Assembly: GCA_019637265.1 (NCBI GenBank) | Contig: JAHBVY010000001.1 | Location: forward strand, 124,001 to 188,000 | Direction of reading: 5' to 3' | Origin: Polyangiaceae bacterium | GTDB taxonomy: Bacteria > Myxococcota_A > Polyangia > Polyangiales > Polyangiaceae | DNA: 64,000 nucleotides | Shown here: piece by piece, positions 45,107 through 54,440 of the stretch | How the letters are laid out: each line of letters starts with the position of its first letter | How positions within the stretch are numbered: position 1 is the first letter of the stretch | Made by a program: the position numbers and the translations under genes | Notes under the pieces: generated by a model | Databases searched by the model: none | What the model was told of the DNA's origin: nothing | What the model saw: the letters and a program-made list of their open reading frames with translations, nothing else

Positions 45107-46993
45107 ATGCCCGCGCCGCCTGACAGCTCAGGAGCGACTCTGCCTGAGTCGCCCGTGTCGCGCGTGAGCGAGCTGGGCCTCGGGGAGGAGAGCCTGGTGG
45201 GTCGGGTGGTCGCCGAGCGCTACCGCATCCGTGAGCAGCTCGGTGAGGGAGGCATGGGGGTGGTCTACCTCGCCGAGCACGTCCACATGAAGAAGCCCTT
45301 CGCGGTGAAGGTGCTGCATCGCGATCTGACGGCGGTGTCGGAGGTGGTGGCGCGCTTCGAGCGCGAGGCGGTGGCGGCGGGGCTCATCGATCACCCCTGC
45401 GTGGCCAAGGCCAGCGATTTCGGGCGCCTCCCTGACGGCAGCTTCTTCTTGGTGCTCGAGTACGTGGAGGGCGAGAGCCTGGCGGACGCGCTCCGGCGCG
45501 AGCGCCCCTTCTCCCAGGAGCGCGCGCTGCTCATCGCTCGTCAGGTGACGGATGCCTTGGCGGCGGCGCACGCGGCGGGGGTGGTGCACCGCGACCTCAA
45601 GCCGGACAACGTGATGCTCATCGAGCGCGGCGCTCACGAGCAGGTGAAGGTGCTCGACTTCGGGATCGCCAAGCTCGATCAGGCGGAGGGGCCGGCGCTC
45701 ACCCAGGTGGGCACGGTGTTCGGGACACCGCAGTACATGGCGCCCGAGCAGGCCGCGGGCCAGGCGGTGGATAGCCGCGCGGATTTGTACACGTCCGCGA
45801 TGATCCTCTACGAGATGCTGAGCGGCGTGCTGCCGTTCGACGGCGACGAGGTGGGCGCGGTGCTCGCCAAGCAGATCACGGTGACGCCGCCGCCGCTGCC
45901 CGAGAGCATCGACCCGGAGCTGCGCGAGCTGGTCCTGCAGCAGCTCGCCAAGCGCGCGGCCGAGCGGATCCAGACGGCGGACGAGGTGCTCTCGCGGATG
46001 GACGCCATCCTCGCGCGCTGGGCCGAGGCGCCGGGCTCCACCTTGCGATCGCACCCCGAGATGACGCAGCCTTCGCTCTCGGGGCTGCCTCCCAGGAGCA
46101 CGGAGTCGGCGCGGAGCGACACGCTGCTGGTGACACCCGAGCGGCGCCTGCCCGATCTGCTGCGCGCCGCGCCGCGGGTCCCGGTGCCCTACGTGGCGCT
46201 CGGGGGTGGCGCGGTGGTCGTGTTCCTGGCCGGTGCGCTGTTCAGCGCCCTGCTGTTTTGGATCGCTGGGGGAGCGCCTGAGGGCGTCGCTGCGGCCGAG
46301 CCCGCCGCGTCGGTGGCGGCGGTCGTCAGCGCGGAGCCGCCCGATCCTGGCCCTCAGATCGCCGCGTTGCTCGCCAGCGCGGCGGCTGGGGATCCCGAGG
46401 CGCTCGCGAAGCTCGAGGAGCGGCCCGCTGCCGGGCGCGGTGCTCGCGAGTGGCTCGCGCTGGGGCGCGGTCGGACCTTGGAGGGGCGCATCGTGCCGGG
46501 GCTGGAGGCCTATGAGCAGGCGCTCAAGCTCGATCCCTCGCTGGCGAAGGATCAGGCGCTGGTGTCCCACGTGCGGGTGGCTGCCGGGCGCGCCGACAGC
46601 GGCAACCTCGCCATCGCGATCGCCGAGCGTCACCTCGGCGGGGTCGGCGCGGACTTGCTCTACGACGTGTGGGTGGCGACCAAGGCGAAGAACGAGCAGA
46701 CCCAGCTCGCTCGCAGCGTGCTGTTCACCCCCGAGATGCAGGCCAAGGCCAGCCCCGCGTTGAAGGCGGCGCTCGAGCTGCGCGAGGCCGCCACCTGTCA
46801 GGACTACAAGAAGGTGCTGCCGGCGATCACCCTGCACGGCGACACGCGCACCATCCGGGTGCTGCAGCGCCTCACCGAGCGGCGCGGCTGCGGCTTCTTG
46901 AAGCGCGGGGATTGCTACCCCTGCCTCCGCAGCGACAACGCCCTGAGCGACGCCATCGCCGCCGCCAAGAAGCGCCCCGAGCCTCAGTTCTAG
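45107..46993 (+). CDS. Transmembrane Ser/Thr protein kinase
   Basis: A 628-residue Hanks-type kinase. The ATP loop GEGGMGVVY, Lys68, catalytic Asp163 (VVHRDLKPDN) and DFG at Asp184 are present, with GTPQYMAPEQ and SRADLYTSAMILYEML, so it should be active. One membrane helix spans about 362-388 (PYVALGGGAVVVFLAGALFSALLFWIAGG, long hydrophobic). The exported C-terminal part of about 240 residues contains TPR-like helices (GLEAYEQALKLDPSLAKDQAL) and ends with a Cys-containing module (GCGFLKRGDCYPCLRSD). Start: ATG 45107 over a TTG at 45047. It may sense the envelope. Confidence 0.93.
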   Translation: MPAPPDSSGATLPESPVSRVSELGLGEESLVGRVVAERYRIREQLGEGGMGVVYLAEHVHMKKPFAVKVLHRDLTAVSEVVARFEREAVAAGLIDHPCVAKASDFGRLPDGSFFLVLEYVEGESLADALRRERPFSQERALLIARQVTDALAAAHAAGVVHRDLKPDNVMLIERGAHEQVKVLDFGIAKLDQAEGPALTQVGTVFGTPQYMAPEQAAGQAVDSRADLYTSAMILYEMLSGVLPFDGDEVGAVLAKQITVTPPPLPESIDPELRELVLQQLAKRAAERIQTADEVLSRMDAILARWAEAPGSTLRSHPEMTQPSLSGLPPRSTESARSDTLLVTPERRLPDLLRAAPRVPVPYVALGGGAVVVFLAGALFSALLFWIAGGAPEGVAAAEPAASVAAVVSAEPPDPGPQIAALLASAAAGDPEALAKLEERPAAGRGAREWLALGRGRTLEGRIVPGLEAYEQALKLDPSLAKDQALVSHVRVAAGRADSGNLAIAIAERHLGGVGADLLYDVWVATKAKNEQTQLARSVLFTPEMQAKASPALKAALELREAATCQDYKKVLPAITLHGDTRTIRVLQRLTERRGCGFLKRGDCYPCLRSDNALSDAIAAAKKRPEPQF

Positions 46994-47095
46994 GCCTTGG
47001 GACGGCCTTCAGCGGCTGGTTTTTGGGGGTTGGGGAGCATCGAGTGGAGCCGCCCGGCGCCACCAAGTCAGCTTGACCGACGGGACGCTGAGCGT

Positions 47096-49570
47096 TCAAC
47101 CCTTGGGCGCCATCAAGAGCAGCGGCTCATCCGCGCGGCCCGTGAGCGCGCCGCGCAGGCGCGCGTAGTCCTCCGAGAGGTAGAAGCCCACGAGCGACGC
47201 GACCCGCACCGCCAGATCTTGATAGGCCATCTGACCATCCTCCGTGCGCCGCCCCAAGATCTCCGAGGCGCCGCTCTCCTCCACACCGCCTAATTCTGCG
47301 CGGAAATCAGGCCGCACCAGGAACAGCGCCCGGAGCGCCGCCGAGAGCTGGCCAGAGAACACGAGCCCGGCGCGGTCCGCGCTCAGCTGCATCACCCGGT
47401 GCGCCGTGAGCAGCGCCTCGTTGGGCGTCGTGATCACGCTCGGGTCCACCTCCGCGGCCTGCGGCAGCAGCGGCAGCTTGCCGGTGTAGCTGACGCGCAG
47501 GCGATCGATCGCCTTGGCGCCGCGGAGGATCCGCGCGGCGTCGCCCCCCTTCAGGCGCTGCGCCAGGCGCCCCACGCGCCCCACCAAGGAGATGCCGCGG
47601 AGCAGCGGCAGCACCTCCAGCGCCAAGTCCAGGCTCTGGCGCCCAGTAGATAGTGCACCTGCCCAAAGCTCACTCGAGGTGATCCGCGTGTGGCCGTAGC
47701 GGAGGTGCGCCACCTCGGCGCCGATCACGAAGCGCAGCTCCGCGGGGGACATGCGGTAGGCCGGGTCCTCATCCAGGTGGCGCCCGCCCACCAGCACGAA
47801 CGGCGGTCTGCCCTCGTAGGCGCGGGTGCCGATGCTCTTTTTCCCTCGGGAAATGTAGCCCTCCACCCCAGTGACGCCAAAAGCCAAGGCGGCGGCGTGC
47901 AGGGTGCGGCTGGCCTCGGTGTCGCGCGCGCTGATGCGCTCACAGTAGTCGCGCAGCACGCCGACGTTGGGCACCTCCACGTCGGCGATGAAGCCTTGGA
48001 GCCGGCTGAGGAGCGCGCTGCCCTCACGGGTCAGCGGGTGCGGGAGCACGCCCTCCACCAAGTGCTTGGGCAGCGCGAGCGTCTCGCCCAGGGGCGGCGA
48101 CGGGCTGGGGCGCAGCCCCCCGGGGCGCAGGCAGGCGAGGGCCTCACGCGCGCGGCGCGCGAGCGGCGGCGGGGCGGCCTCGGCCAGCGCCTCCAGGCGC
48201 TCGGGGACCAGCGGCTGCAGGCGGGCGAGCTCGGCCAGCGCCGCGGGGTCGGCGCCGTCGTCGTGGGCGCGGTTCAGGAGCTCGTAGAGCTGGATGTGGA
48301 TCGTCTGCCCGCCGACGCCGCGCGTGAGATCGGCGTCTGGCGCGGGGAACAGATCGTCGAGCACCTCGCTCGGCAGCTCATCGATGCGCTCGGCGAGCAT
48401 CCGTCGGGCCTCCTCCCGGCGCCCCGCGAGGATCAGGTGGTCTGCCAGCTGAGCGTCGGCCAGGGCGCGCTCTTCGGGGCTGAGTGAGGGACCCTGACTT
48501 GGCTCCTCGGCGCTCCGGTGCACCTCGCGGTGCAGCGCCACGGCGAAGGGGCGCGCGCTGAGCTCGGTGGGGAGCTCGGCGAGCAGCTTGAGGGTGGCTT
48601 CGCGCGGTAGTCGCCAGCTCGACCAGATCCGCGCGGCGCGCTCGGGGGAGCCGGGCGCCTCGTCGAGGGCGCGCCCCAGCGCCTCGGCGGCGACGGTGCG
48701 CCCGCGCGCGAGCTCCAGCACGGCGGCCGCGAAGCGCGCCTCGAGCGCCACGTCCAAGTCGTCGTGCGTCGACAGCTTGGTGAGCAGCGGGGTGAAGGCG
48801 CCGGTGAGCGCGGGGGCGGTGCTCGCGCGGTGGAGGCGCCACTCACCGCGCGCCGCGCGCAGCATGCGCTGCGCCCCGGCGGTGGTCACCACCTTGTCCA
48901 AGGTGCCGTAGGCGTCGCGCCAGTCGGATGGGACGCGCCACTCGCTGCCCGCGGCCTTGAGCGTGGGGCGTCGCGCGCGTCCATCGAGCTCGAAGCGGCT
49001 CACGTCGACCGGCTCCACCTTCAGGTCGCCCACCTCGGAGAGGGCGACCAGCGCCGCGCGGCGATCGGTCAGCAAGAAGCGCGCGGGCGCCTGGGTCTCC
49101 TCCAAGATCTCCGAGCGGATCGGCAGCTCGGTCGCGGTGGGCAGCCACGCGAGCAGCGCTTCACCCGGTTCGAGCAGCGCCTCCAGCGCCAGCGCCTCCG
49201 CTTCGCTGCGCGGCGCGAGCAGCGCCGAACGCTCCGGGGCCGCGACCGGCACCTCGCGCCGCGCGCGCTGCGCCAAGCGCCCGAGGCAGAGCAGGCGCTT
49301 CACGTCCTTCGCGCGCCCCGCGGGCACCCGCAGCTCGAGGCCCCCGATGTCCAACTGGTCAGTGATGCGACCTGTCTGGTAACGCAGCGTGGCGCTCAGC
49401 ACGTCCACGTGCTGCCCCTCGCTGCGCGAGCGGGCGCCGACCAGCCACACCCCGGCGTGGGTCCGGCACAGCACGGCGCGCTCGCCGCCCAGCTTGCCGC
49501 CGAGCTCCACCCGCTCGCTCGGGCGGCCCAGGCCTTGTTCATCCAGGTAGCTCAGGATCGCGTCACTCAC
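47096..49570 (-). CDS. Large protein with C-terminal M48-like pseudo-peptidase domain
   Basis: An 824-residue cytosolic-looking protein without a signal peptide. Residues 1-250 are strand-rich and PH-like; the middle is helical and repeat-like. From about residue 520 the protein resembles M48 (Ste24/HtpX-like) domains: AELRFVIGAEVAHLRYGH carries AEVAH (Ala618, His622) in place of HExxH, and MQLSADRAG carries Gln728 where M48 has the metal-binding Glu. With these ligands lost, catalysis is unlikely. A scaffold or regulator role is possible. Starts ATG 49570; divergent from alaS. The function is unknown. Confidence 0.6.
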   Translation of the reverse strand: MSDAILSYLDEQGLGRPSERVELGGKLGGERAVLCRTHAGVWLVGARSRSEGQHVDVLSATLRYQTGRITDQLDIGGLELRVPAGRAKDVKRLLCLGRLAQRARREVPVAAPERSALLAPRSEAEALALEALLEPGEALLAWLPTATELPIRSEILEETQAPARFLLTDRRAALVALSEVGDLKVEPVDVSRFELDGRARRPTLKAAGSEWRVPSDWRDAYGTLDKVVTTAGAQRMLRAARGEWRLHRASTAPALTGAFTPLLTKLSTHDDLDVALEARFAAAVLELARGRTVAAEALGRALDEAPGSPERAARIWSSWRLPREATLKLLAELPTELSARPFAVALHREVHRSAEEPSQGPSLSPEERALADAQLADHLILAGRREEARRMLAERIDELPSEVLDDLFPAPDADLTRGVGGQTIHIQLYELLNRAHDDGADPAALAELARLQPLVPERLEALAEAAPPPLARRAREALACLRPGGLRPSPSPPLGETLALPKHLVEGVLPHPLTREGSALLSRLQGFIADVEVPNVGVLRDYCERISARDTEASRTLHAAALAFGVTGVEGYISRGKKSIGTRAYEGRPPFVLVGGRHLDEDPAYRMSPAELRFVIGAEVAHLRYGHTRITSSELWAGALSTGRQSLDLALEVLPLLRGISLVGRVGRLAQRLKGGDAARILRGAKAIDRLRVSYTGKLPLLPQAAEVDPSVITTPNEALLTAHRVMQLSADRAGLVFSGQLSAALRALFLVRPDFRAELGGVEESGASEILGRRTEDGQMAYQDLAVRVASLVGFYLSEDYARLRGALTGRADEPLLLMAPKG

Positions 49571-49785
49571 GGCGGGGCAGGCTACCGCGCTCCGTGGCGA
49601 GCTTCGACCACCATGGAGCGGCGGTCAGTTTGCCGCCAGACGGACCAGGGAAACCGCCCCCATGCGTGGCGAGGGCTCGGTTCCCCTGGTCCTCTGCTCG
49701 GTGCTGCTGCCCTTCTCGCCGCTCTAGGTGTCGGATTTGAGCACGACCCACGGCAAGCCGTGGGTCGTGCTAGAGAAGCCGCCCC
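49571..49785 (+). promoter_or_regulatory. alaS leader with two hairpins
   Basis: The 215-bp divergent gap contains two inverted repeats on the alaS side. Bases 49642-49656 and 49678-49692 pair over 15 bp with one mismatch (GGACCAGGGAAACCG with its partner, 21-base loop). Bases 49740-49753 and 49758-49771 are perfect 14-bp arms (AGCACGACCCACGG) around CAAG. The second ends 14 nt before the ATG of alaS. Such structures just upstream suggest control; Escherichia coli AlaRS is known to repress its own gene by binding a palindrome at its promoter, but whether that happens here is inference. No T tract follows, so a terminator is less likely. Confidence 0.6.
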
Positions 49786-52560
49786 ATGCCTCAGACCGCC
49801 AGCGAGATCCGTCGCGCTTTCTTGGAGTTCTTCGCCGCGCGAGACCACCGCGTGCTGCCGAGCGGCCCCTTGGTCCCACCGAACGACCCGACCCTGATGT
49901 TCGCCAACGCGGGGATGGTCCAGTTCAAGGACTTGTTCACCGGCAAGGAGGTGCGCGACTACCGCCGCGCCACCACCAGCCAGAAGTGCATCCGCATCAG
50001 CGGTAAGCACAACGACCTCGAGGCGGTGGGCCCCTCGCCGCGGCACCACACCTTCTTCGAGATGCTGGGGAACTTCAGCTTCGGTGACTACTTCAAGGAA
50101 GAGGCCATCGTCTACGCTTGGGAGTTTCTCACCGGCACCCTGGGCATGCCGAAAGATCGCCTGGTGTGCACCTACTTCGCGGGTGAAGACGGCGTCCCCG
50201 CGGACACCGAGGCGCGCGATCTGTGGAAGAAGGTCACTGGCTTCGGGGACGATCGGATCATCGGTCTCGGTAAGGCTGATAACTTCTGGCAGGCGGGGGA
50301 CACCGGGCCCTGCGGTCCCTCGAGCGAGATCCACATCTACAGCGGGGGCGAAGGTCCCGTGGATTTCAGCACCTTCGGCGCCGACCAAGCGCCGGACGGC
50401 GTGGGCTGGATGGAGCTGTGGAACCTGGTGTTCATGCAGTACGAGCGCAGCGCGCCGGACGCTGAGCTCACCGCGCTCCCGAGGCCCAGCATCGACACGG
50501 GGGCGGGGCTCGAGCGCCTCGCCTGCGTGCTCCAGGGCAAGACCAATAACTACGACATCGACCTCCTGCGCGCCTTGGTCGAGCGCGTGGCCCAGATAGC
50601 CAGCAAGCCTTACGGGGGCACGATGGCGCCGGACGACGTCAGCATGCGGGTGATCGCGGATCACGCGCGGCTCACGGCGTTCCTGATCTCCGAGGGCATC
50701 CTCCCGGATCGCGACGGGCGCCCTTACGTGCTGCGGCGCGTGATGCGGCGGGCCATCCGTCACGGGCATCGCCTCGGCATCGAGCGGCCGTTCCTCCACG
50801 AGGTGGCGCTCGAGGTGGCGGCGCTCATGGGCGAGCAGTACCCGCAGCTGGTGGAGCGTCGGGAGCTGATCAGCTCGGTGTCGGAGCAGGAGGAGGTGCG
50901 CTTCCGGCGCACTATCGAGCGCGGGTTGTCGCTGCTCGAGGAGCGCTTCGAGGCGCTGGGTGAGGGCGCGACGCTCCCGGGTGAGGACGCCTTCAAGCTC
51001 TACGACACCTTCGGCTTCCCCCTGGACCTCACCCAGGTGATCTGCGCGGAGCGCGGCTACGAGATCGACTTGCCGCGCTACGAAGAGGCGCTCCAGCGCG
51101 CGAAGGATCAGAGCCGCTGGGATGGTCAGGGCACCCAGGTCAGCGCGGGTTACCATCAGGCGCTCGCGGCGCTCGCCGGGGAGGTGCGCTTCACCGGCTA
51201 CGAGCGCACCGAGGATGAAGGCACCCTGGTGGCGCTGCTGTGTGGCGGCGAGCTGGTGCAAGAGGTCGCAGCCAAGGCTGAGCCGCTCGCGGTGGAGCTG
51301 GTCTTCGACAGGACGCCTTTCTATGCCGAGAGCGGCGGTCAGGTGGGGGACGTGGGGGTCATCCACATCGATGGCTTGGAGCTGTCGGTGACCGACACGC
51401 AGCGGCCGCTGCCGGGCTTGGTGGTGCACTCCGCGATCCTCGAGCCGCATGTTGTCCTCGAGCCGCACGCTATTCTCGAGCCGCAGGCGAAGCTCGAGCC
51501 GCAGGCGAAGCTCGAGCCGCACGCGGAGCTCGGCGCCGGGACGGTGCGCGTGGGGAGCCGCGCGAGGCTCGAGGTGTCGCGCGAGCTGCGCGAGGCGACG
51601 CGCCGCAACCACTCGGCGACGCACCTCTTGCACCTGGCGCTGCGCCAGGTGGTGGGGGAGCACGCGCAGCAGAAGGGCTCCCTGGTGGGCCCGCATCGCC
51701 TGCGCTTCGACTTCACGAGCGGCGCGCCGCTCAGCCTGGAGCAGATCCGCCGCATCGAGGATCTGGTCAACGATCGGATCCGCCTGAGCGCCCCGATTCA
51801 GACCGAGGTGCTGACGATGGAGCAGGCGCGCCAGCGCGGCGCCATGATGATCTTCGAGGAGAAGTACGGCGACACCGTGCGGATGCTCAGCATCGCTGAC
51901 AGCCTGGAGCTGTGCGGCGGCACCCACGCCCGTAACACGGGGGACATTGGCCTGTTCCGCGTGCTCAGTGAGGCGGGCGTGGCGGCGGGGGTGCGGCGCA
52001 TCGAGGCGCTGACCGGCAGCGCGGCGATCTCGCACCAGCGCGCGCTGGAAGATCAGCTGCTCGGCGCCGCGCGGGTCGCGAAGACGACGGGCGCCGATCT
52101 GGCGGACAAAGTCGAGCGGCTCCTCACGAGCAACCGGCAGCTGGAGAAGCAGATCGAGGAGCTCCAGCGTCGCTTGCTGGAGGGCGGCGGCGCGGGGGGC
52201 ATCGATGAGCTCTTGAAGGGCGCTCGCAGCGTGGGGAGCGTGAAGGTGCTGGCGGCGCAGACCGAGATCACCGAGCGCGGCGCCCTGCGTGAGCTGGCGG
52301 AGAAGCTGCGCGATCGCCTGGGGGACGCGGTGGTGCTGGTGGGGAGCGTCGCCGAGGGGAAGGCGCAGCTGGTGCTGACGGTGTCGAAGCCGCTCACGGA
52401 TCGGCTCAAGGCAGGTGAGCTGATCAAGGGCGTCGCGGCGGAGGTGGGCGGCACGGGCGGCGGGCGGCCCGACATGGCGCAGGCTGGCGGCACCCAGCTG
52501 GACAAGCTGCCGCAGGCCTTGGAGCGCCTCCACAGCTTGGTGGAGGCGAGCGCGCCGTGA
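49786..52560 (+). CDS. alaS: Alanyl-tRNA synthetase
   Basis: Class II aminoacyl-tRNA synthetase that charges tRNA-Ala. The 924-residue product has DPTLMFANAGMVQFKDLFTG (motif 1 region), KHNDLEAVGPSPRHHTFFEMLGNFSFGDYFKEEAI (motif 2), and GAGLERLACVLQGK (motif 3), and the editing domain HSATHLLH (His609, His613) with CGGTH (Cys710, His714), the usual Zn site. A C-terminal oligomerisation/C-Ala domain is present (GGTGGGRPDMAQAGG). Unusually, five LEPHA-like hexapeptides are inserted at residues 552-581. The ATG at 49786 gives the expected N-terminus. MurB starts 12 bp after the stop. Confidence 0.97.
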   Translation: MPQTASEIRRAFLEFFAARDHRVLPSGPLVPPNDPTLMFANAGMVQFKDLFTGKEVRDYRRATTSQKCIRISGKHNDLEAVGPSPRHHTFFEMLGNFSFGDYFKEEAIVYAWEFLTGTLGMPKDRLVCTYFAGEDGVPADTEARDLWKKVTGFGDDRIIGLGKADNFWQAGDTGPCGPSSEIHIYSGGEGPVDFSTFGADQAPDGVGWMELWNLVFMQYERSAPDAELTALPRPSIDTGAGLERLACVLQGKTNNYDIDLLRALVERVAQIASKPYGGTMAPDDVSMRVIADHARLTAFLISEGILPDRDGRPYVLRRVMRRAIRHGHRLGIERPFLHEVALEVAALMGEQYPQLVERRELISSVSEQEEVRFRRTIERGLSLLEERFEALGEGATLPGEDAFKLYDTFGFPLDLTQVICAERGYEIDLPRYEEALQRAKDQSRWDGQGTQVSAGYHQALAALAGEVRFTGYERTEDEGTLVALLCGGELVQEVAAKAEPLAVELVFDRTPFYAESGGQVGDVGVIHIDGLELSVTDTQRPLPGLVVHSAILEPHVVLEPHAILEPQAKLEPQAKLEPHAELGAGTVRVGSRARLEVSRELREATRRNHSATHLLHLALRQVVGEHAQQKGSLVGPHRLRFDFTSGAPLSLEQIRRIEDLVNDRIRLSAPIQTEVLTMEQARQRGAMMIFEEKYGDTVRMLSIADSLELCGGTHARNTGDIGLFRVLSEAGVAAGVRRIEALTGSAAISHQRALEDQLLGAARVAKTTGADLADKVERLLTSNRQLEKQIEELQRRLLEGGGAGGIDELLKGARSVGSVKVLAAQTEITERGALRELAEKLRDRLGDAVVLVGSVAEGKAQLVLTVSKPLTDRLKAGELIKGVAAEVGGTGGGRPDMAQAGGTQLDKLPQALERLHSLVEASAP
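51439..51528 (+). repeat. Five-copy 18-bp minisatellite within alaS
   Basis: Five in-frame 18-bp units encode LEPHVV, LEPHAI, LEPQAK, LEPQAK and LEPHAE (residues 552-581). The two LEPQAK units are identical at the DNA level (CTCGAGCCGCAGGCGAAG). Normal AlaRS sequences run straight from GLIVH to a short linker at this point, so the units are an expansion in the loop before the editing domain. Confidence 0.85.
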
Positions 52561-52572
52561 GGCTGAGGCCAG

Positions 52573-53730
52573 GTGGCTGAGCCCTGGCTCCTCAGTCAGC
52601 GCACCACCCTGGGCGTGGGCGGCGCGCCGCGGGCGGTGCACCCGGTGCGCGCGGAGGCCGAGCTCGGCGAGCTCGCGGCCGCGTGCTCGCCGGATGAATT
52701 CAGGGTGCTCGGGGGTGGGAGCAACTTGGTGGTGGCGGATGAGGGCGTCCCTCACCGAGTGCTCGATCTCCAGCTCCGCGGCGTCGAGTTTCGCGCGGCG
52801 TCGGGGAGCCTGGTGGAGGTGGTCGCGGCGGCGGGGGAGTCGTGGGACGCGCTGGTGCGGCTCAGCTGTGAGCGCGGCCTGATGGGCCTCGAGAACCTGA
52901 GCGGGATCCCCGGGCGGGTCGGCGGCGCGCCGCTCCAGAACGTGGGCGCCTATGGTCGAGAGGTGGCCGACCACCTGGCGTGGGTGGAGGCCTTCGATCT
53001 GGTGGAGCAGCGCCTGGTGCGGCTCACCGCGAGCGAGTGTGAGCTCGGCTACCGCACCAGCCGCTTCAAGCACCGTGAAGCGGGGCGCTGGGTGGTGCTG
53101 CGCGTGGCGTTCCTGCTCGACGCGGAGGGCGCACCCGACCTGCGCTACGCCGAGCTCGCGCGCGCGGTCACGGCGCTGAGCACGACGGACGCGGCCACAT
53201 CCTCGACGATGTCCTCGGCGGCGGAGTCAGTTGGTGTGACGACCACGGGTGCTCAGCGATGGGCGACCCCAAGCCAGATCCGTGAGGTGGTGCTCGAGCT
53301 GCGGCGCGGCAAATCCATGCTCGGGCCCGAGCTCTTGGGTGAGGGCGACGAGAACCGCCGGAGCTGCGGCTCGTTCTTCACGAACCCGGTGGTGAGCGCC
53401 GAGGCCGCCCTCGAGCTGACGGAGGTCGCGGCGCGCCGTGGGCTCAGCCCCGTTTCATTTCCAGATGGAAATCATCGGGTCAAGCTGGCCGCCGGCTGGC
53501 TGATCGAGCAGGCGGGCCTTCCGCGCGGCACCCGCGAGGGCCGCGTCGGCCTCTCGAGCCGTCACGCGCTGGCCTTGGTAGCGCACGCGGGGGCCACCGC
53601 CGCCGACGTGGTGCGCTTCGCCTGGCGCGTGCGACGCCAGGTGGAGGACGCCTGGGGCGTGACCCTGGTCCCCGAGCCGGTGTTCTGGGGCTTCAGCGAG
53701 CTAGACCAGGGGCTACCGGTGCTGGCTTGA
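52573..53730 (+). CDS. murB: UDP-N-acetylenolpyruvoylglucosamine reductase
   Basis: FAD enzyme that reduces UDP-GlcNAc-enolpyruvate to UDP-MurNAc, an early step of peptidoglycan synthesis. The 385-residue product has RVLGGGSNLVVADEG (FAD loop), ENLSGIPGRVGGAPLQNVGAYGRE, FTNPVVS after SCGSF with the catalytic Ser, and AAGWLIEQAGLPRGTR near the C-terminus; the final EPVFWGF carries the catalytic Glu. A Ser/Thr-rich insert (STMSSAAESVGVTTTGAQR) occurs at about 210-230. The start is GTG, 12 bp after alaS, so co-transcription is likely. Confidence 0.93.
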   Translation: MAEPWLLSQRTTLGVGGAPRAVHPVRAEAELGELAAACSPDEFRVLGGGSNLVVADEGVPHRVLDLQLRGVEFRAASGSLVEVVAAAGESWDALVRLSCERGLMGLENLSGIPGRVGGAPLQNVGAYGREVADHLAWVEAFDLVEQRLVRLTASECELGYRTSRFKHREAGRWVVLRVAFLLDAEGAPDLRYAELARAVTALSTTDAATSSTMSSAAESVGVTTTGAQRWATPSQIREVVLELRRGKSMLGPELLGEGDENRRSCGSFFTNPVVSAEAALELTEVAARRGLSPVSFPDGNHRVKLAAGWLIEQAGLPRGTREGRVGLSSRHALALVAHAGATAADVVRFAWRVRRQVEDAWGVTLVPEPVFWGFSELDQGLPVLA

Positions 53731-54440
53731 GGGGGACCGTAGTCACCAAGCCCGTCTAACCATAAGTAATCATTGATTTTTTCCATGGAGAGGGAGGGTA
53801 GGGGTTGGACGGCACCGCGCTGGAGCCCTCTGCGACCTGCTGCTGCCATTTGGCAGCCCCAGCGCGCTGGGTGCTGTGCTATCTCCCGCGCGGGAGCCGT
53901 ATGCGCCCGCCTAGGTCGTTCGGCCGGCCTCGCACTCTGCGAGCGGTCGGGTGCCACCGACGAGGGCAGCTCCCAACCGCGACTATCCCAGCTCTTCCGT
54001 TGCTCTCCTCCGTGAGAGCGTCTCGATGCTCGCCCTTCAGCTCACCCCCTCCGCAAGCGGAGCACCAGCGCCTCGTGGGCGCCGGATCGCCGCGTGGTCG
54101 GATGGCGGGGTGACGACGCAGCGCCGTGCTGCTCTGCAGCGCCATGCTGCTCTGCAGTGCACGGTCATCACGCAGCGCCTGCTCGCGCGGGTGATCGTTC
54201 GGCGTCGGGTGATCGTTCAGCCTCACAGGGTGATCTTGCTGGGCAGGGTGCTCATCGAACCGTCAGTGCGCTTGACTGTCGACCTCCGGGCGGCAGTGGG
54301 CTCGTGGCGCCTCCATCCTGGAGGAGCGGCGAAGGTGAGCGCGAGGCGTGACGGCAGCGCAGGGAAGTCTCGGTTCCACACGGGGGCGATCACGCTCCAC
54401 TCACGCCTGGCGCCGCGCGTCAGGCAAGGGAACCAGTCCA
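53731..54440. other. Long intergenic region with repeats and no clear gene
   Basis: This is the longest gap (710 bp). Inverted dispersed repeat copy at 53801-53818 (GGGGTTGGACGGCACCGC), a 20-bp near-tandem pair around 54117-54158 (CAGCGCCGTGCTGCTCTG then CAGCGCCATGCTGCTCTG), and three GGGTGATC repeats around 54190-54235. Frames here are short and mostly repeat-derived, so I call no gene. Its length and repeats make it a place for a small RNA or a decayed gene. It precedes the HARE-HTH gene. Confidence 0.45.

Noticed and set aside
49740..49771. alaS hairpin as a Rho-independent terminator.
   Set aside because: No T tract follows, and no plus-strand gene ends just upstream; the adjacent gene reads away.
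49582..53073. Very long minus-strand open frame opposite alaS (over 1100 codons).
   Set aside because: It is antisense to alaS, which has all family motifs. Long antisense frames are common in high-GC DNA because stop codons are rare there; its composition (His/Arg/Leu-rich) is not protein-like.
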